A stretch of DNA of 52,918 nt, taken from Gammaproteobacteria bacterium (GTDB lineage: Bacteria > Pseudomonadota > Gammaproteobacteria > S012-40). A model generated the notes under the pieces. That model worked only from the letters and a program-made list of their open reading frames with translations, was not told where the DNA came from and ran no database searches. Each line of letters opens with the position of its first letter. Positions within the stretch are counted from its first letter, which is position 1. The translations under genes were made by a program, and so were the position numbers. Shown one piece after another: positions 27,431 through 37,196 of the stretch. The DNA is taken from contig JAOUJM010000005.1 in the NCBI GenBank assembly GCA_029883265.1, positions 1-52,918 on the forward strand, in the 5' to 3' direction.

Positions 27431-27543
27431 GCTAGAATTTACCGTGAATTTCTAAAGTTTCAGTGCAGATAAACCGTCATTGAGACAAACCTAAACACTA
27501 CCATAAATCTGATTTTATACTAAACCATTGAAGACCAATAACG

Positions 27544-28077
27544 ATGAAAAATGCCCTTCAAGAACAACTAATTAGAGCTGGCTTGGCAAACGAAGTCCAA
27601 ACCAAGAAAAAACCCAAGGTTAAACCAGCGAAGAATAAAAAGCCCAAATCCAAGCCAAAGGCAATGCAGACCAAAAAGCAGCCAGAGGCAGAACCAAAAG
27701 AAAACTTTAACTTACAAGGGATTTCTGGGGTTACTTTTCGCCTCAGTGATGAAGAAAAAGCCAAACGCAAGGCTCATAAGGAAAAAATAAAAGCATTCAT
27801 CAATGAACACAAACTCAATGATGCCAAAGCCGAGCTACCTTATAATTTTGTGGTTGATGGTAAAATTAAACGGCTTTATGTCACAACGGCACAGAAAGAA
27901 AAAATCATCAAGGGCGAATTTGCTATCATCCTGCGTAACGATCGCCATTGGTTATTAACATTGGAACAAGCAAAAAATCTTTGTGAACTTGATCCTAAAG
28001 CGATTTTGTTTGTTAACGATGATAGCGGAGACCAAAGTGACGAAGACCATCCTATCCCTGATGATCTCGTCTGGTAA
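27544..28077 (+). CDS. YaiL-type DUF2058 protein
   Basis: 177 residues. The start MKNALQEQLIRAGLANE followed by a Lys/Pro-rich basic stretch (about 18-50) and the C-terminal core YNFVVDGKIKRLYVT fits the YaiL/DUF2058 family of small nucleoid- or RNA-associated proteins, which is known mainly in gammaproteobacteria. Its function is not established. A Lys-rich, disordered N-terminal half is visible. Single gene, divergent from the AEC gene. Confidence 0.75.
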   Translation: MKNALQEQLIRAGLANEVQTKKKPKVKPAKNKKPKSKPKAMQTKKQPEAEPKENFNLQGISGVTFRLSDEEKAKRKAHKEKIKAFINEHKLNDAKAELPYNFVVDGKIKRLYVTTAQKEKIIKGEFAIILRNDRHWLLTLEQAKNLCELDPKAILFVNDDSGDQSDEDHPIPDDLVW

Positions 28078-28120
28078 AACCTGAATTTTCTATCGCTTGA
28101 TTAATGAAAAATACAATGAC

Positions 28121-31036
28121 CTAGTTGGCCATTGCATTTGTATGTCTGAATAAACTGACTTTTGAAATTGAGCCATCAGCGAAGTTTTGCGCTTGATACA
28201 CACCCTCACCAGGAAAACTGGAGATGCTTGGCATGTATAAACAAACTTCATTCGACTCACACAATCCATTGTGGTTGCCGCCAATTTCCATGGCATAAGG
28301 CAAGAACGTTACCGAACCACTGGTCCATGCATGGTTCACGGTAGTGGTACCACTACTTGGCATTACTAGATTGTTGTCTTGTAGATTTTGTCCGCCAGCG
28401 CTTCGTACACGCCAATCCCAAACTTTTAAACTATCCTGTGCTGCGGTTAGTGCACCACGATTCAACGCCGATGGAAATGCGCTGGAACTCTCGCGAGCCC
28501 ATGTACGGTAAGCATTTTCAAAACGCCCCCAATCGGTAATTAAACTAACAGTGTTCTGACCATTGGAATTGCCAGCGCTTGCATTTATGCTGTCGCGGCC
28601 TTGTAGCTGATCATAAAACCAAGTGTTTGGCGAAGCATTTATCTGGATAGCTTGAGGAAAATCCGATGAATTGGTTTTTGCGCAGTTTGCTGTGATAGGC
28701 GCTTGCCCAGTAACCGGCGATACTGTACAAGTGCCGGTATATTTCAAAACACCGTTGATACTACTTTGGGAAATATTCGTCGCATTCATCAGATCAATTG
28801 AAATATCAGTCACTGAATAGGCATTATTTGCAATCACCAAATTCGTCAATTGATGATTACTACCACGATACTTAACACCACCGTCATTATTAATCACATT
28901 AGCATTACGCACATGGTTATTACTGCCTTCAACGGCCAAGCCATGCTCGTTACCTTTGTTATTAATCACCGTGAGAAAACGCGCAATATTGTTGCTGCTA
29001 TTCAGATTAAACTTCATACCGCTGCGATCATTATTAACACTGGTAACACCACTAAAGCTATTATTCTTGGAATTCTTCAAATAAATCCCATGGCCCATGT
29101 TGTTACTGCTAAACACATTGACAAAACTATTATCATTTGCATTTTCCAAAAATACGCCAACCCCACTATCTTCATTGAGTGCAAGAAAGTTAGTATTATG
29201 CGCACGTATATTTTCAAAACGGTTGCCATCAGCAACCACTCGAATGCCTGCTTCGTCTGCGCTACTCACGGTCACATTACGTAAGGTGTTATAGCGTGAA
29301 CTACCCGAAATCATAACTGCCGCTTTGTCGTTATTGGGCTTGAATTGCCCCTCTAACCAACCGAATTTTTGATTGGCAATTCGAATAAAGTCGTATGAAG
29401 AGAAATTACTACTCCCACATAGGACTTGATCATCTTTAACTACTAAGCCAATTTTATCTGCATTAAAATAGTATTGAGTCACTGGGTTACTCGTGCAATT
29501 GGCATTTTCAACAACGTATACAGTACCTGATTGAGTCAAGGCTATACCGCTAGTGCTATTAAACGAACTGGGAACTGTTTCGATATTGTTTGTCCACCAA
29601 CGCCCTTGTTGGGTCTGCAAAATCGAGTTACTGTTCTGTCTAACCGTTAAACTCATCAACTTCCATTGATAGCGCTGGGTACCGCCTGTTTGAGTTTCTG
29701 AATTCCAATCAATTAAATCACTCAGCCCCATGGGACGGTTGACAATGATTGGGAAATTTGGGTTTGTGGAAGTATCACGTACATTTTGAAAACCAACCGA
29801 AATAAAGCGCAGTTTACCGGATTGGCTATCGTCACATTTCCAAACAAAAGCTTTTAAATTATCCTCAGCAGTAATTCCGTTACAGGACGTGACACCACTA
29901 TTGGTCACTTCAGCAACACGCATTTCACCGCCATGCAAACAGGCTTCATAGCCACGATTGAATTCTGTGCCATTACACAAAGTACCGCTCGCAGAAAAAA
30001 TATTATTGCCATTGTTCTGCACATAATCATTCCAATTCGGAGCTGCGGGATAGAGCGCATTAACTGCACCGGTTCCGGTATTTGGTGTTTGTGGTGGATT
30101 TCCGACAGTACAACTGACCGAATAATTAATATCGAAATTTCCAACATTTTGACTGGATGTTTGAATAGTACAGTTACGATCGGTTGGATAAGTTTTTACC
30201 GATATTGAATGATTGATATTTCTCGCGACACGCACCGGCATGGTTGCTTGCGTTTGAAAGGATGAAATCGAGACTTCACCACCCACATTATCTTTAATCA
30301 CTAGATTACCGTTGGCCCCACTCAAACCATTGACACTAATATTGATTAATTGTCCTGTATTGCAAGTCACTGCGTAGGCTTGAGTACTATTTGCATTTAG
30401 CGGTTCCGGATTCAGAATCGAACATACAAAATTTGCATCGCTGCTGACTAACGGTTGTTGAACCACTCGTAGACGATGAATATATTGAGTACTGCTGGCG
30501 ACTTTTGCATTAAAATTTTTCAGACCGTCAGAGTTGACTTCAATGGTGTCAATCTGAGTGTAACCTGGATTTGTTGGATTGGCGGCGCTTCCCCGCTCAT
30601 GTGCAATACGCATGGTTCTAGTCATTTGTGACACGACGTTATTCATACCCGTCACATTCACAGAAACCGTGCTACCTTGATTGGTTCCGCATACGACAAG
30701 AATATTACTGGTGTCGGCACGATTTATCTTGCCACTAAAATTTTGCACTTGGCAAAAACGATTCGTTGGTTGCTGCGAAACAGTAACAAAATAAGTTTCA
30801 CCATTTTTTACTGGTGTGGGAAATTGATAATCACCATTGACTTGAACCGTTACACGATCATTACCATTTGCCATGACGAGTTGATTCAAACCAACTAAAC
30901 CACTGACGGTAAATTTAACTAGATACGAACGCGTATTTGCGGTTTGACCACCACCACAACCTGCGAGTAGAACCAGTGCAATCATCAATAAGACGAGCGA
31001 AAAACCTTTTCCCCGTGCTCCAATCTGCGTGGACAT
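28121..31036 (-). CDS. Large lipoprotein with parallel beta-helix repeats
   Basis: 971 residues; lipobox LLAGC gives the lipidated Cys near 27. Residues 35-320 hold about three beta-sandwich modules of the type V-S-G-L...G..Y.V.V..QP....C, each ending in a Cys. A middle part (about 340-530) begins with the Cys-rich region around YEACLHGGEMRVAEV. Residues about 590-760 form a right-handed beta-helix with repeats such as NSFVNVFSSNNMGHGIYLKN and NSFSGVTSVNNDRSGM (NosD/pectate-lyase-like). No catalytic residues of a lyase are evident. A surface-exposed binding or polysaccharide-acting protein is likely; specificity unknown. Confidence 0.75.
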   Translation of the reverse strand: MSTQIGARGKGFSLVLLMIALVLLAGCGGGQTANTRSYLVKFTVSGLVGLNQLVMANGNDRVTVQVNGDYQFPTPVKNGETYFVTVSQQPTNRFCQVQNFSGKINRADTSNILVVCGTNQGSTVSVNVTGMNNVVSQMTRTMRIAHERGSAANPTNPGYTQIDTIEVNSDGLKNFNAKVASSTQYIHRLRVVQQPLVSSDANFVCSILNPEPLNANSTQAYAVTCNTGQLINISVNGLSGANGNLVIKDNVGGEVSISSFQTQATMPVRVARNINHSISVKTYPTDRNCTIQTSSQNVGNFDINYSVSCTVGNPPQTPNTGTGAVNALYPAAPNWNDYVQNNGNNIFSASGTLCNGTEFNRGYEACLHGGEMRVAEVTNSGVTSCNGITAEDNLKAFVWKCDDSQSGKLRFISVGFQNVRDTSTNPNFPIIVNRPMGLSDLIDWNSETQTGGTQRYQWKLMSLTVRQNSNSILQTQQGRWWTNNIETVPSSFNSTSGIALTQSGTVYVVENANCTSNPVTQYYFNADKIGLVVKDDQVLCGSSNFSSYDFIRIANQKFGWLEGQFKPNNDKAAVMISGSSRYNTLRNVTVSSADEAGIRVVADGNRFENIRAHNTNFLALNEDSGVGVFLENANDNSFVNVFSSNNMGHGIYLKNSKNNSFSGVTSVNNDRSGMKFNLNSSNNIARFLTVINNKGNEHGLAVEGSNNHVRNANVINNDGGVKYRGSNHQLTNLVIANNAYSVTDISIDLMNATNISQSSINGVLKYTGTCTVSPVTGQAPITANCAKTNSSDFPQAIQINASPNTWFYDQLQGRDSINASAGNSNGQNTVSLITDWGRFENAYRTWARESSSAFPSALNRGALTAAQDSLKVWDWRVRSAGGQNLQDNNLVMPSSGTTTVNHAWTSGSVTFLPYAMEIGGNHNGLCESNEVCLYMPSISSFPGEGVYQAQNFADGSISKVSLFRHTNAMAN

Positions 31037-31186
31037 AAGCGCCCTCTTTTTATGCTACAACTACGCAAGGAGCTTACGGCTCCCCCCCACAATAAAGATT
31101 ATTTTTCTTGTAGCAACGGTAAACTTATATTATTAATCTAAGCTTAATCACTTTTTAACAGTGACTTATGATTGTAAGCAATAGGA

Positions 31187-31945
31187 CTATTTACCATTGA
31201 CCAAGCGTTCAACCGCAATGCGATCTGCTTCAGTATCGACGCCGGGGCCTGGTACTTTGCAAGCAATGTCACAGTGAATCACACCACCATAATAAAGTAT
31301 GCGTAGTTGTTCGAGCGATTCATGTTGTTCCAATCGTGAATACGATTGTCTTACAAATTGCTTAAGAAAGCCGACTCGATAGGCATACAAGCCAATATGA
31401 CGAAAATGCAAATCGGCACTAACTGGATGTTCTTGCTGTACAAAGCCATCTCTATCCCATGGAATTGGTGCTCGACTAAAATACAGGGCAAAGTTTTCAA
31501 AATTTCGCACAACCTTCACGACATGCGGATCAATCAACGCTTCACTCGATTGAATTGGTGTGCACAAGGTTGCGGTGTTTGCCTGTTTGAACAACGCTAA
31601 ATTCGCAGCAACTTGGTCAATTACTTCGGCCGGCATTAAAGGCTCATCACCTTGCAAATTAACAACAATGTCATCATCTGCAAAGTTTCGCTGCGCTACA
31701 ACTTCTGCGAGCCTATCGCTACCACTAGCATGATTTGTCGAAGTCATGCAGACATCAGCGGCAAATCCGCGTACGACGTCTGCTATTGCATCATGATCAG
31801 TTGCAATAATTATTTGTTCTGCCTGAGTTTGTTGCGCACACTCATAAACCCATTGAATTAATGGTTTATTTGCAATTGGTTGCAGTGGTTTGGCAGCAAG
31901 ACGTGTGGCGCCGTAACGAGCAGGTATAATTATCTTATAAGACAA
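31187..31945 (-). CDS. kdsB: 3-deoxy-manno-octulosonate cytidylyltransferase (CMP-KDO synthetase)
   Basis: 252 residues. The start is TTG 31943-31945, directly after the TAA of the Trm112-like gene, with GAGGAAGAAG as SD; there is no ATG nearby and the family N-terminus (IIIPARYGATRLAAKPL) begins four residues in. Motifs DIVVNLQGDEPL and HIGLYAYR are those of KdsB. It activates KDO with CTP for transfer to lipid A in LPS biosynthesis. It is the third gene after lpxK and the Trm112-like gene. Confidence 0.95.
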   Translation of the reverse strand: MSYKIIIPARYGATRLAAKPLQPIANKPLIQWVYECAQQTQAEQIIIATDHDAIADVVRGFAADVCMTSTNHASGSDRLAEVVAQRNFADDDIVVNLQGDEPLMPAEVIDQVAANLALFKQANTATLCTPIQSSEALIDPHVVKVVRNFENFALYFSRAPIPWDRDGFVQQEHPVSADLHFRHIGLYAYRVGFLKQFVRQSYSRLEQHESLEQLRILYYGGVIHCDIACKVPGPGVDTEADRIAVERLVNGK

Positions 31946-32125
31946 TTAGACTTCTTCCTCGGCACCGAGCTCTCTGGCTTCGTCGACTAACATCACGGGA
32001 ATATCATCACGAATGGGATAGGCCAGGCGGTCTAGTTTACAAATTAATTCATTAGCATCTTTTTTATAGACCAGCTCACCCTTACAGATGGGACAGACTA
32101 AGATATCGAGTAATTTATGGTCCAT
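31946..32125 (-). CDS. ycaR: Trm112-like zinc-ribbon protein (YcaR type)
   Basis: 59 residues starting [20 protein letters not shown], with CPIC, a third Cys in [15 protein letters not shown] and the conserved PVML near the end. This is the small Trm112/YcaR family commonly found between lpxK and kdsB. Yeast Trm112 activates methyltransferases; the bacterial role is unclear. The start overlaps the end of lpxK by 28 bases and the stop TAA abuts the TTG of kdsB, so translation is likely coupled across all three. Confidence 0.95.
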   Translation of the reverse strand: MDHKLLDILVCPICKGELVYKKDANELICKLDRLAYPIRDDIPVMLVDEARELGAEEEV

Positions 32126-33168
32126 TTTTGTTTCCTTCGGGCGGCTGATTTCTCTAGCAACGCCATTAATGCTTTGGCAAATTTAGGATCAAGCTCTGCT
32201 TCAACGGATAAATACCATTGTCTATCAGTTGCAAAGCGCTCGCATTTTACCGCATCTTTCTCTGTCATTAGAATTATTTTTTCGTCCTTGAAATTCAAAT
32301 CCTCTTCACTAAAAGGATGATGATCAGGAAAGATGTGCTTTTTGAAGGAAATATCTGCTAATTTTAGCTGATTAAAAAATCTATCTGGATTACCAATACC
32401 AGCCACTGCATGAACTTGTTTACTCTTCAAGTCTTCTATATTGAGTTTTTTACTCGGGTTTTTCAGATTTATAAATTTTCCGGATTTGATTTTCATGGCG
32501 TATTCGCCGACGTAACGCTTATCACCACCGTTAACCACCCTAAAGTCCACTTGTTTTAAGCGGGTTTCAGGTTCTCTCAAAGGACCGGCCGGTAAGCAAT
32601 AACCATTACCAAAACGTCGTTCACCGTCGATGACAACAATTTCCACATCACGCCCAAGCGCGTAATGTTGCAAACCATCATCGGAAATAATGACATCTAC
32701 ATCTTTATGAGCCTCTAATAAGGCTTTCACTGCAGCGACGCGGTTTGGCCCGACGGCCATCGGACACAAACATCGACGTGCCAATAAAACCGCCTCGTCA
32801 CCAATGACTTTTGGATCACTATCGGGACGAGCTTGTTGTGGCCAATTCTCAGCCAATCCGCCATAGCCACGACTAACCACCCCAGGTTTTAAACCTGCTC
32901 GTTTAAATAATTCTACTAACCATACCACCATCGGAGTTTTTCCAGTTCCACCGATGCTAATATTTCCCACGACCACTAAAGGGACTTTTGGGCGATATAC
33001 TCGAAAAAATAAAATACGATATGACCAACGTCGCAACCAAACCAGGGGACGAAAGACTAATGTTAGTGCTCGCAACCATAAAGGTACGTCTAGTGGTTTT
33101 CCATACCAGTAACGATCAATTTTTTTTTGCGACAAATTTTCACCTATTTCTTCTGCTGGCCTATTCAA
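32098..33168 (-). CDS. lpxK: Tetraacyldisaccharide 4-kinase
   Basis: 356 residues. The N-terminal amphipathic part ([21 protein letters not shown]) is the membrane-associated helix of LpxK, followed by the P-loop [15 protein letters not shown] and the motifs [15 protein letters not shown] and [13 protein letters not shown]. LpxK phosphorylates the 4-prime position of the lipid A precursor at the inner membrane. In many relatives lpxK follows msbA; here the upstream gene is a radical SAM protein and no msbA is present. It starts the lpxK-ycaR-kdsB unit. Confidence 0.95.
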   Translation of the reverse strand: MNRPAEEIGENLSQKKIDRYWYGKPLDVPLWLRALTLVFRPLVWLRRWSYRILFFRVYRPKVPLVVVGNISIGGTGKTPMVVWLVELFKRAGLKPGVVSRGYGGLAENWPQQARPDSDPKVIGDEAVLLARRCLCPMAVGPNRVAAVKALLEAHKDVDVIISDDGLQHYALGRDVEIVVIDGERRFGNGYCLPAGPLREPETRLKQVDFRVVNGGDKRYVGEYAMKIKSGKFINLKNPSKKLNIEDLKSKQVHAVAGIGNPDRFFNQLKLADISFKKHIFPDHHPFSEEDLNFKDEKIILMTEKDAVKCERFATDRQWYLSVEAELDPKFAKALMALLEKSAARRKQKWTINYSIS

Positions 33169-33336
33169 ACAAAATTAGCAGCAACTTTTAAAACAATATT
33201 ATTGTCGTAGTATCTCTGCAATAAGTTCTAGTATCAACAGTATAACGGTTATTTCGTCTAAGAATTAAACTCAAAATAGCGAGGAACATATTGTTGTTAT
33301 TGTCAAATTTAGGTAAAACAGTGTGTTTGATTAAGC

Positions 33337-35019
33337 TTAGTTGACATCCATGAATTCAATACTCACCTCTATTTGAGAATGCGTGGCTGAGGTTTTTACC
33401 GGTATTTGCATTTGTGGATTCAAACGTTCTGTTTCAATAAACTTTTCAATACTCGGAATTGCGTGGCAATTGGTGAACTGATAGTAGTGAAAGGCAAACA
33501 AAATGTATGCAAACAATCGATGTAATTGATTTGGATGCCGCATGATGACTTTCGCACTAAACTTGAAAGCTGCTCGTCGAAAATCCACTGGCATGTGTTG
33601 ATACAAGAGGCGAAGATTATTGAGCGCTCTCCAGGTATACAATAATCGAGAACGCTTATCTCGATGAATTTTACTCAAATTTCCTTGGCGTATTTTATTC
33701 CATAAACTTTGCCCTTGCTTGTCTTTTGGAAAACGTGCAAACACATTTAAAGTTCGTTGAAAAAAAGCTTCGGGTTGATAAATGGTTTGTAATATCTTCT
33801 TATAACCTTCAAGCAATAACAAATTGGGCATCACCGTGCGTATATTGGTATAACCGGATGCAACGGTTCGCGCCTCGTCTGCATCGCTGTGTACGAGTCG
33901 ACCGGTTTTTTCCAAGCGTTCATACAATGGTGTTTTTGGCAACGCCACTAACGGACCAATCATTACATTGGGAATAGCCGCTTGTTCAATAAAATCGATT
34001 TGTGTTTGAAAAATAGTTTCATCATCACTATCAAAACCAATAATGAATCCACCGTAAACCATGAGCCCATGCCGTTGAATAATTTCAACTTGATCAACTA
34101 AACTACAACGAGTATTTTGGGTTTTTCGTATTTCTTTCAAACCAACTTCGGAGGGCGTTTCGATTCCAATGAACACCCAAACAAAATCCGCTTGCACCAT
34201 CGCTTGCATGAGCACCTTATCGTCTGCAAGATTAATCGAGGCCTCTGTACCAAAACTAAACGGTTTTTTATAATCATCATTCCATTGTTGTATCTTTGGA
34301 AGCATTTGTTTAATGACTTTTTTATTGCCAATAAAATTATCATCGACAATAAAAATTCCACCCCGATATCCGGTGCGGTAGATGGCTTCCAGTTCTGCTA
34401 ACACTTGCTCGCCCGATTTCAAGCGTGGCTTTCGTCCCAGCATAACAATAATATCGCAGAACTCGCATAGAAATGGACAACCGCGAGATATTTGTATGGT
34501 TAAATAAACATAATTATCAATATTCAATAAATCATATCGCGGCACAGGACTGCTTGATAAGTCGGGTTTTTCACTGGTGCGATATTCGGTTTTGAGATTA
34601 CCCGTCGCCAAATCATTTAAAAACTCACGCCAGGTAACTTCTCCTTCATCCAGAATCAGAACATCACAAGCATCCCGACATTCATCCGGGCAGGCACTGG
34701 GATAGGGGCCACCGGCAACAACAAACTTCCCTGCTTGTCGACATTGCTTTGCAAGTTTCAACATTTCTGTTTTTTGTGGCAGCATAGCGGATAGACAAAC
34801 CATATCAGCCCATACTAAATGCTCGGGTAATAAGGGTTCACAGTTTAAATCTACCAACTTTATTTCATAATCATCGGGCACCATTGCAGCAATGGTTATT
34901 AAACCAAGTGGTGGCATTAAGGCTTTTTTGCCTATGTAATCCAGCATGTATTGATAACCCCAATAGGTTTTTCCGAACTGGGGATATACAAGTAAGATAT
35001 TCTTTATCATTAAGCGCAT
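33337..35019 (-). CDS. B12-binding-domain radical SAM protein (DUF4070 type)
   Basis: About 560 residues; ATG 35010 (residue 4) is the alternative start, and its A overlaps the TAA of the upstream gene (TAATG). Residues 1-130 resemble the cobalamin-binding Rossmann domain (LVYPQFGKTYWGYQYM, DVLILDEGEVTW) but lack the DxHxxG motif, so binding would be base-off without a lower His ligand. The radical SAM cluster is C181-x3-C185-x2-C188 in SRGCPFLCEFCDII. The C-terminus has the DUF4070 character, as in hopanoid methylases HpnP/HpnR. Methyl transfer to a lipid or other hydrophobic substrate is a reasonable inference only. Genes: third of a coupled unit with a hydrolase and a GDPD-like protein. 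Confidence 0.85.
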   Translation of the reverse strand: MRLMIKNILLVYPQFGKTYWGYQYMLDYIGKKALMPPLGLITIAAMVPDDYEIKLVDLNCEPLLPEHLVWADMVCLSAMLPQKTEMLKLAKQCRQAGKFVVAGGPYPSACPDECRDACDVLILDEGEVTWREFLNDLATGNLKTEYRTSEKPDLSSSPVPRYDLLNIDNYVYLTIQISRGCPFLCEFCDIIVMLGRKPRLKSGEQVLAELEAIYRTGYRGGIFIVDDNFIGNKKVIKQMLPKIQQWNDDYKKPFSFGTEASINLADDKVLMQAMVQADFVWVFIGIETPSEVGLKEIRKTQNTRCSLVDQVEIIQRHGLMVYGGFIIGFDSDDETIFQTQIDFIEQAAIPNVMIGPLVALPKTPLYERLEKTGRLVHSDADEARTVASGYTNIRTVMPNLLLLEGYKKILQTIYQPEAFFQRTLNVFARFPKDKQGQSLWNKIRQGNLSKIHRDKRSRLLYTWRALNNLRLLYQHMPVDFRRAAFKFSAKVIMRHPNQLHRLFAYILFAFHYYQFTNCHAIPSIEKFIETERLNPQMQIPVKTSATHSQIEVSIEFMDVN

Positions 35020-35897
35020 GGTGCTTCCAATGCAGAATAAAGTTTTGGCTGTTGAATCACTTGTTGAAACTCGTCAAAATAGCGCCCATGCATTTCAACC
35101 CAATTAAGTTTTTGCAGCACTTGAATATCAAACTGCTGCACATCAAAATCATCACTATCCTGATATGCACCGACCAAGTCTGTTTTTCGTTTATTGCGCC
35201 AGTAGTCAATATATTCTGGATGTTGCAAAATAAAACTTAGTGGAAACAAAATCAAATCATGATGATAGGCTTTAATTTTTTTTCTAATATAAAAATTTAT
35301 AAACAGTTTCACACGATTTGTGAAATCATAGTCCAACATTGTCATTAGCGGCGAAATTTGTTTCATAAACGGATGATCACGTACGACGATGCTACCAATC
35401 AGAACATTTTCCGAAACCTGACGAATGCCATCCAAGGCCAATTTGAATGGCGAGGAAATGATAAAATGACTTTCGAGATTCCGCTGCATCAGCTCGCTTG
35501 CCAACCATCGACCAAAAGACAATGCAACATTTGGGTTATCCTCTTTGATATCTAAACTAATAACAAAATTCTGTTCCAGTGTTTGCAAATAATCCAGCAG
35601 CTCGATAAATGTGACCACATTGGACAATCCGGTAGCATTTTTTAAATATTGCAATGATGAATATTTTCCAATTTTTTTGCTTTTGGCTAAAATCGATTGA
35701 CAATCGGTGCAATGATAAATTAAACCCAAACGGCCTTGCTGCTGATCCACAAAATCGACAATATCAATCTCGACGTAAGGCGAAACAGAATTCAAAGCCG
35801 AGACAATTGCCTGCATTGAGTTTTCAGGAAAATTTCGTGCGTCACCTCGATGAAAGAAAAATAGTGGCTGACCGGTTCCAAAAAGTTGATTAATCAT
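35010..35897 (-). CDS. Glycerophosphodiester phosphodiesterase-like protein
   Basis: 295 residues from the ATG at 35897, which overlaps the TGA of the upstream gene as ATGA; an ATG at 35906 is the other option. The GDPD catalytic set is visible: His16-Arg17 in FFFHRGDA, Glu25-Asn26 in FPENSMQA, Glu43-x-Asp45 in YVEIDIVD, and His62 (IYHCTD). The family hydrolyses glycerophosphodiesters; no membrane segment or signal peptide is present, so it should be cytoplasmic. The substrate may be a phospholipid head group or derivative. Confidence 0.75.
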   Translation of the reverse strand: MINQLFGTGQPLFFFHRGDARNFPENSMQAIVSALNSVSPYVEIDIVDFVDQQQGRLGLIYHCTDCQSILAKSKKIGKYSSLQYLKNATGLSNVVTFIELLDYLQTLEQNFVISLDIKEDNPNVALSFGRWLASELMQRNLESHFIISSPFKLALDGIRQVSENVLIGSIVVRDHPFMKQISPLMTMLDYDFTNRVKLFINFYIRKKIKAYHHDLILFPLSFILQHPEYIDYWRNKRKTDLVGAYQDSDDFDVQQFDIQVLQKLNWVEMHGRYFDEFQQVIQQPKLYSALEAPCA

Positions 35898-36652
35898 CGT
35901 GCGCATACTCCCACAAATTGTTTGACCTGGTTCAACACCCAGCCAGGATCTTCATCTTCTAAATTATGACCGGCACTGACATGGACACGTAAATCCACGC
36001 CCCAGTGTTTTGATAACCGATCGCTACAATGATGACTCACCACTCGATCATTCAATGAACTTAATAATAAAGTTGGCACCGTGGGCCGAATAGGCTGTGG
36101 GCTTTGCCGTGCCAGGCTTAATTGCGTTAAGGTGTTTCGCACAGAAAATTTTATTTTTTTAACTTCTTGAATATGTTCTTCCTGGGAAAGACGTTTGCGT
36201 AACAAACGATTATTAATTGACATGCGCAATATATCATCCTCGATACGTTCTCGACTTTTGAAGAACCAAGTAAAATAGGTAAGATAGTTTCGCGGCAATA
36301 AACGTTGAGTAAAATGATTGAGTGATCGAAAAGAAGTATTCGTAAAAACAAAATAGTCAAAATCCTCTGGATAAAGCTGATGCCACTGCATTGCAATCAT
36401 GGCTCCAAAAGAATTGCCATAAAAAATATTCACCTGGCCTTGTTGACGCACTTTTAGATAGTGCTGGCGACATTGTTTAACAATTTCTTTATAACAAAGT
36501 GGTGTGCGACGAAAATTTGAACCTCCATTTCCAGGATATTCAAACACATGAACATCAAAACAGTTTTCAGTGTCAATTTTTCGGAGAAAATAATCCCAGC
36601 AACTTCGTGGTCGCGCCAAACCGGGTGATATATAAATACGTCCTGGTCTCAT
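35894..36652 (-). CDS. Alpha/beta hydrolase, unknown substrate
   Basis: 252 residues. Nucleophile Ser81 in FYGNSFGAMIAMQW, an early FEYPGNGGSNF loop, a probable acid in LNDRVVSHH and a catalytic His in SAGHNLEDEDPGW. It has neither signal peptide nor transmembrane segment. The TGA overlaps the ATG of the GDPD-like gene (ATGA), and that gene overlaps the radical SAM gene, so the three are translationally coupled. Close to acyl-transfer and lipase-like hydrolases; substrate unknown. Ribosome binding site weak. Confidence 0.8.
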   Translation of the reverse strand: MRPGRIYISPGLARPRSCWDYFLRKIDTENCFDVHVFEYPGNGGSNFRRTPLCYKEIVKQCRQHYLKVRQQGQVNIFYGNSFGAMIAMQWHQLYPEDFDYFVFTNTSFRSLNHFTQRLLPRNYLTYFTWFFKSRERIEDDILRMSINNRLLRKRLSQEEHIQEVKKIKFSVRNTLTQLSLARQSPQPIRPTVPTLLLSSLNDRVVSHHCSDRLSKHWGVDLRVHVSAGHNLEDEDPGWVLNQVKQFVGVCAR

Positions 36653-36795
36653 TTTTCTACTAACCCAATTCCATTTAGATTAAAAACAAATCGATTTTAT
36701 AAAAATAACGACAGTTAGTTCCATCTATCAGACATAGTAGTTTAAAAAAATATACAATCTACTTCTAATTTCTCACAGGCATGTCACTTTTCTAC

Positions 36796-36824
36796 TACGA
36801 TTAATTATTTTTTAATCAATCGTA
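36796..36824. repeat. Inverted repeat in the divergent region
   Basis: TACGATTAATTA (36796-36807) and TAATCAATCGTA (36813-36824) are 12-base arms with one mismatch and a 5-base loop. It may be an operator or a small hairpin. It lies about 140 bases before the hydrolase gene. Confidence 0.4.
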
Positions 36825-36948
36825 TAAAATCTAAGCTATAGCCTGTTTGCAAAATAAAGTCCCAAGGGAAACTTGTTATTAAATAAAAATTTTATTTGCT
36901 TAAAGTGTCCAATCCTTAAGGATCTTTAAAGACTCAAGTGGAAATAGT

Positions 36949-36976
36949 TTGATTGGATTAAAGGTCAGTCTACAAT
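36949..36976 (+). promoter_or_regulatory. Candidate sigma-70 promoter
   Basis: TTGATT (36949-36954) and TACAAT (36971-36976) with a 16-base spacer, upstream of the 37197-40301 plus genes. The distance of about 220 bases to the first gene is long, so this is tentative. Confidence 0.3.
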
Positions 36977-37196
36977 TCAGTTACATGAGAAATGTCTCAA
37001 CCAGATGTTTAGAGACTCATTCTCTTCAAATGTAATGATTAAACTAATCCACTAAAGCTTAATTCAGTATAATTACTAAGTCAAATTATTGACATTACTC
37101 CTGGCAAACTCCCTGCATTACTTTGCGCTCAATATTTTTAGTCTATGAACAGAGAAATGATCAAGAACACCGACATTGGGATGCGCAAGATCAAAC

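Larger units (their letters stand above)
36653..37196. other. Divergent intergenic region upstream of hydrolase and nuclease-like genes
   Basis: About 540 AT-rich bases without a gene. It holds the imperfect inverted repeat at 36796-36824 and the candidate plus promoter at 36949-36976, listed separately. Confidence 0.45.

Noticed and set aside
33337..35019. Naming the radical SAM gene hpnP or hpnR
   Set aside because: Only the family character is visible; no hopanoid genes are in the window, so the specific function is not supported.
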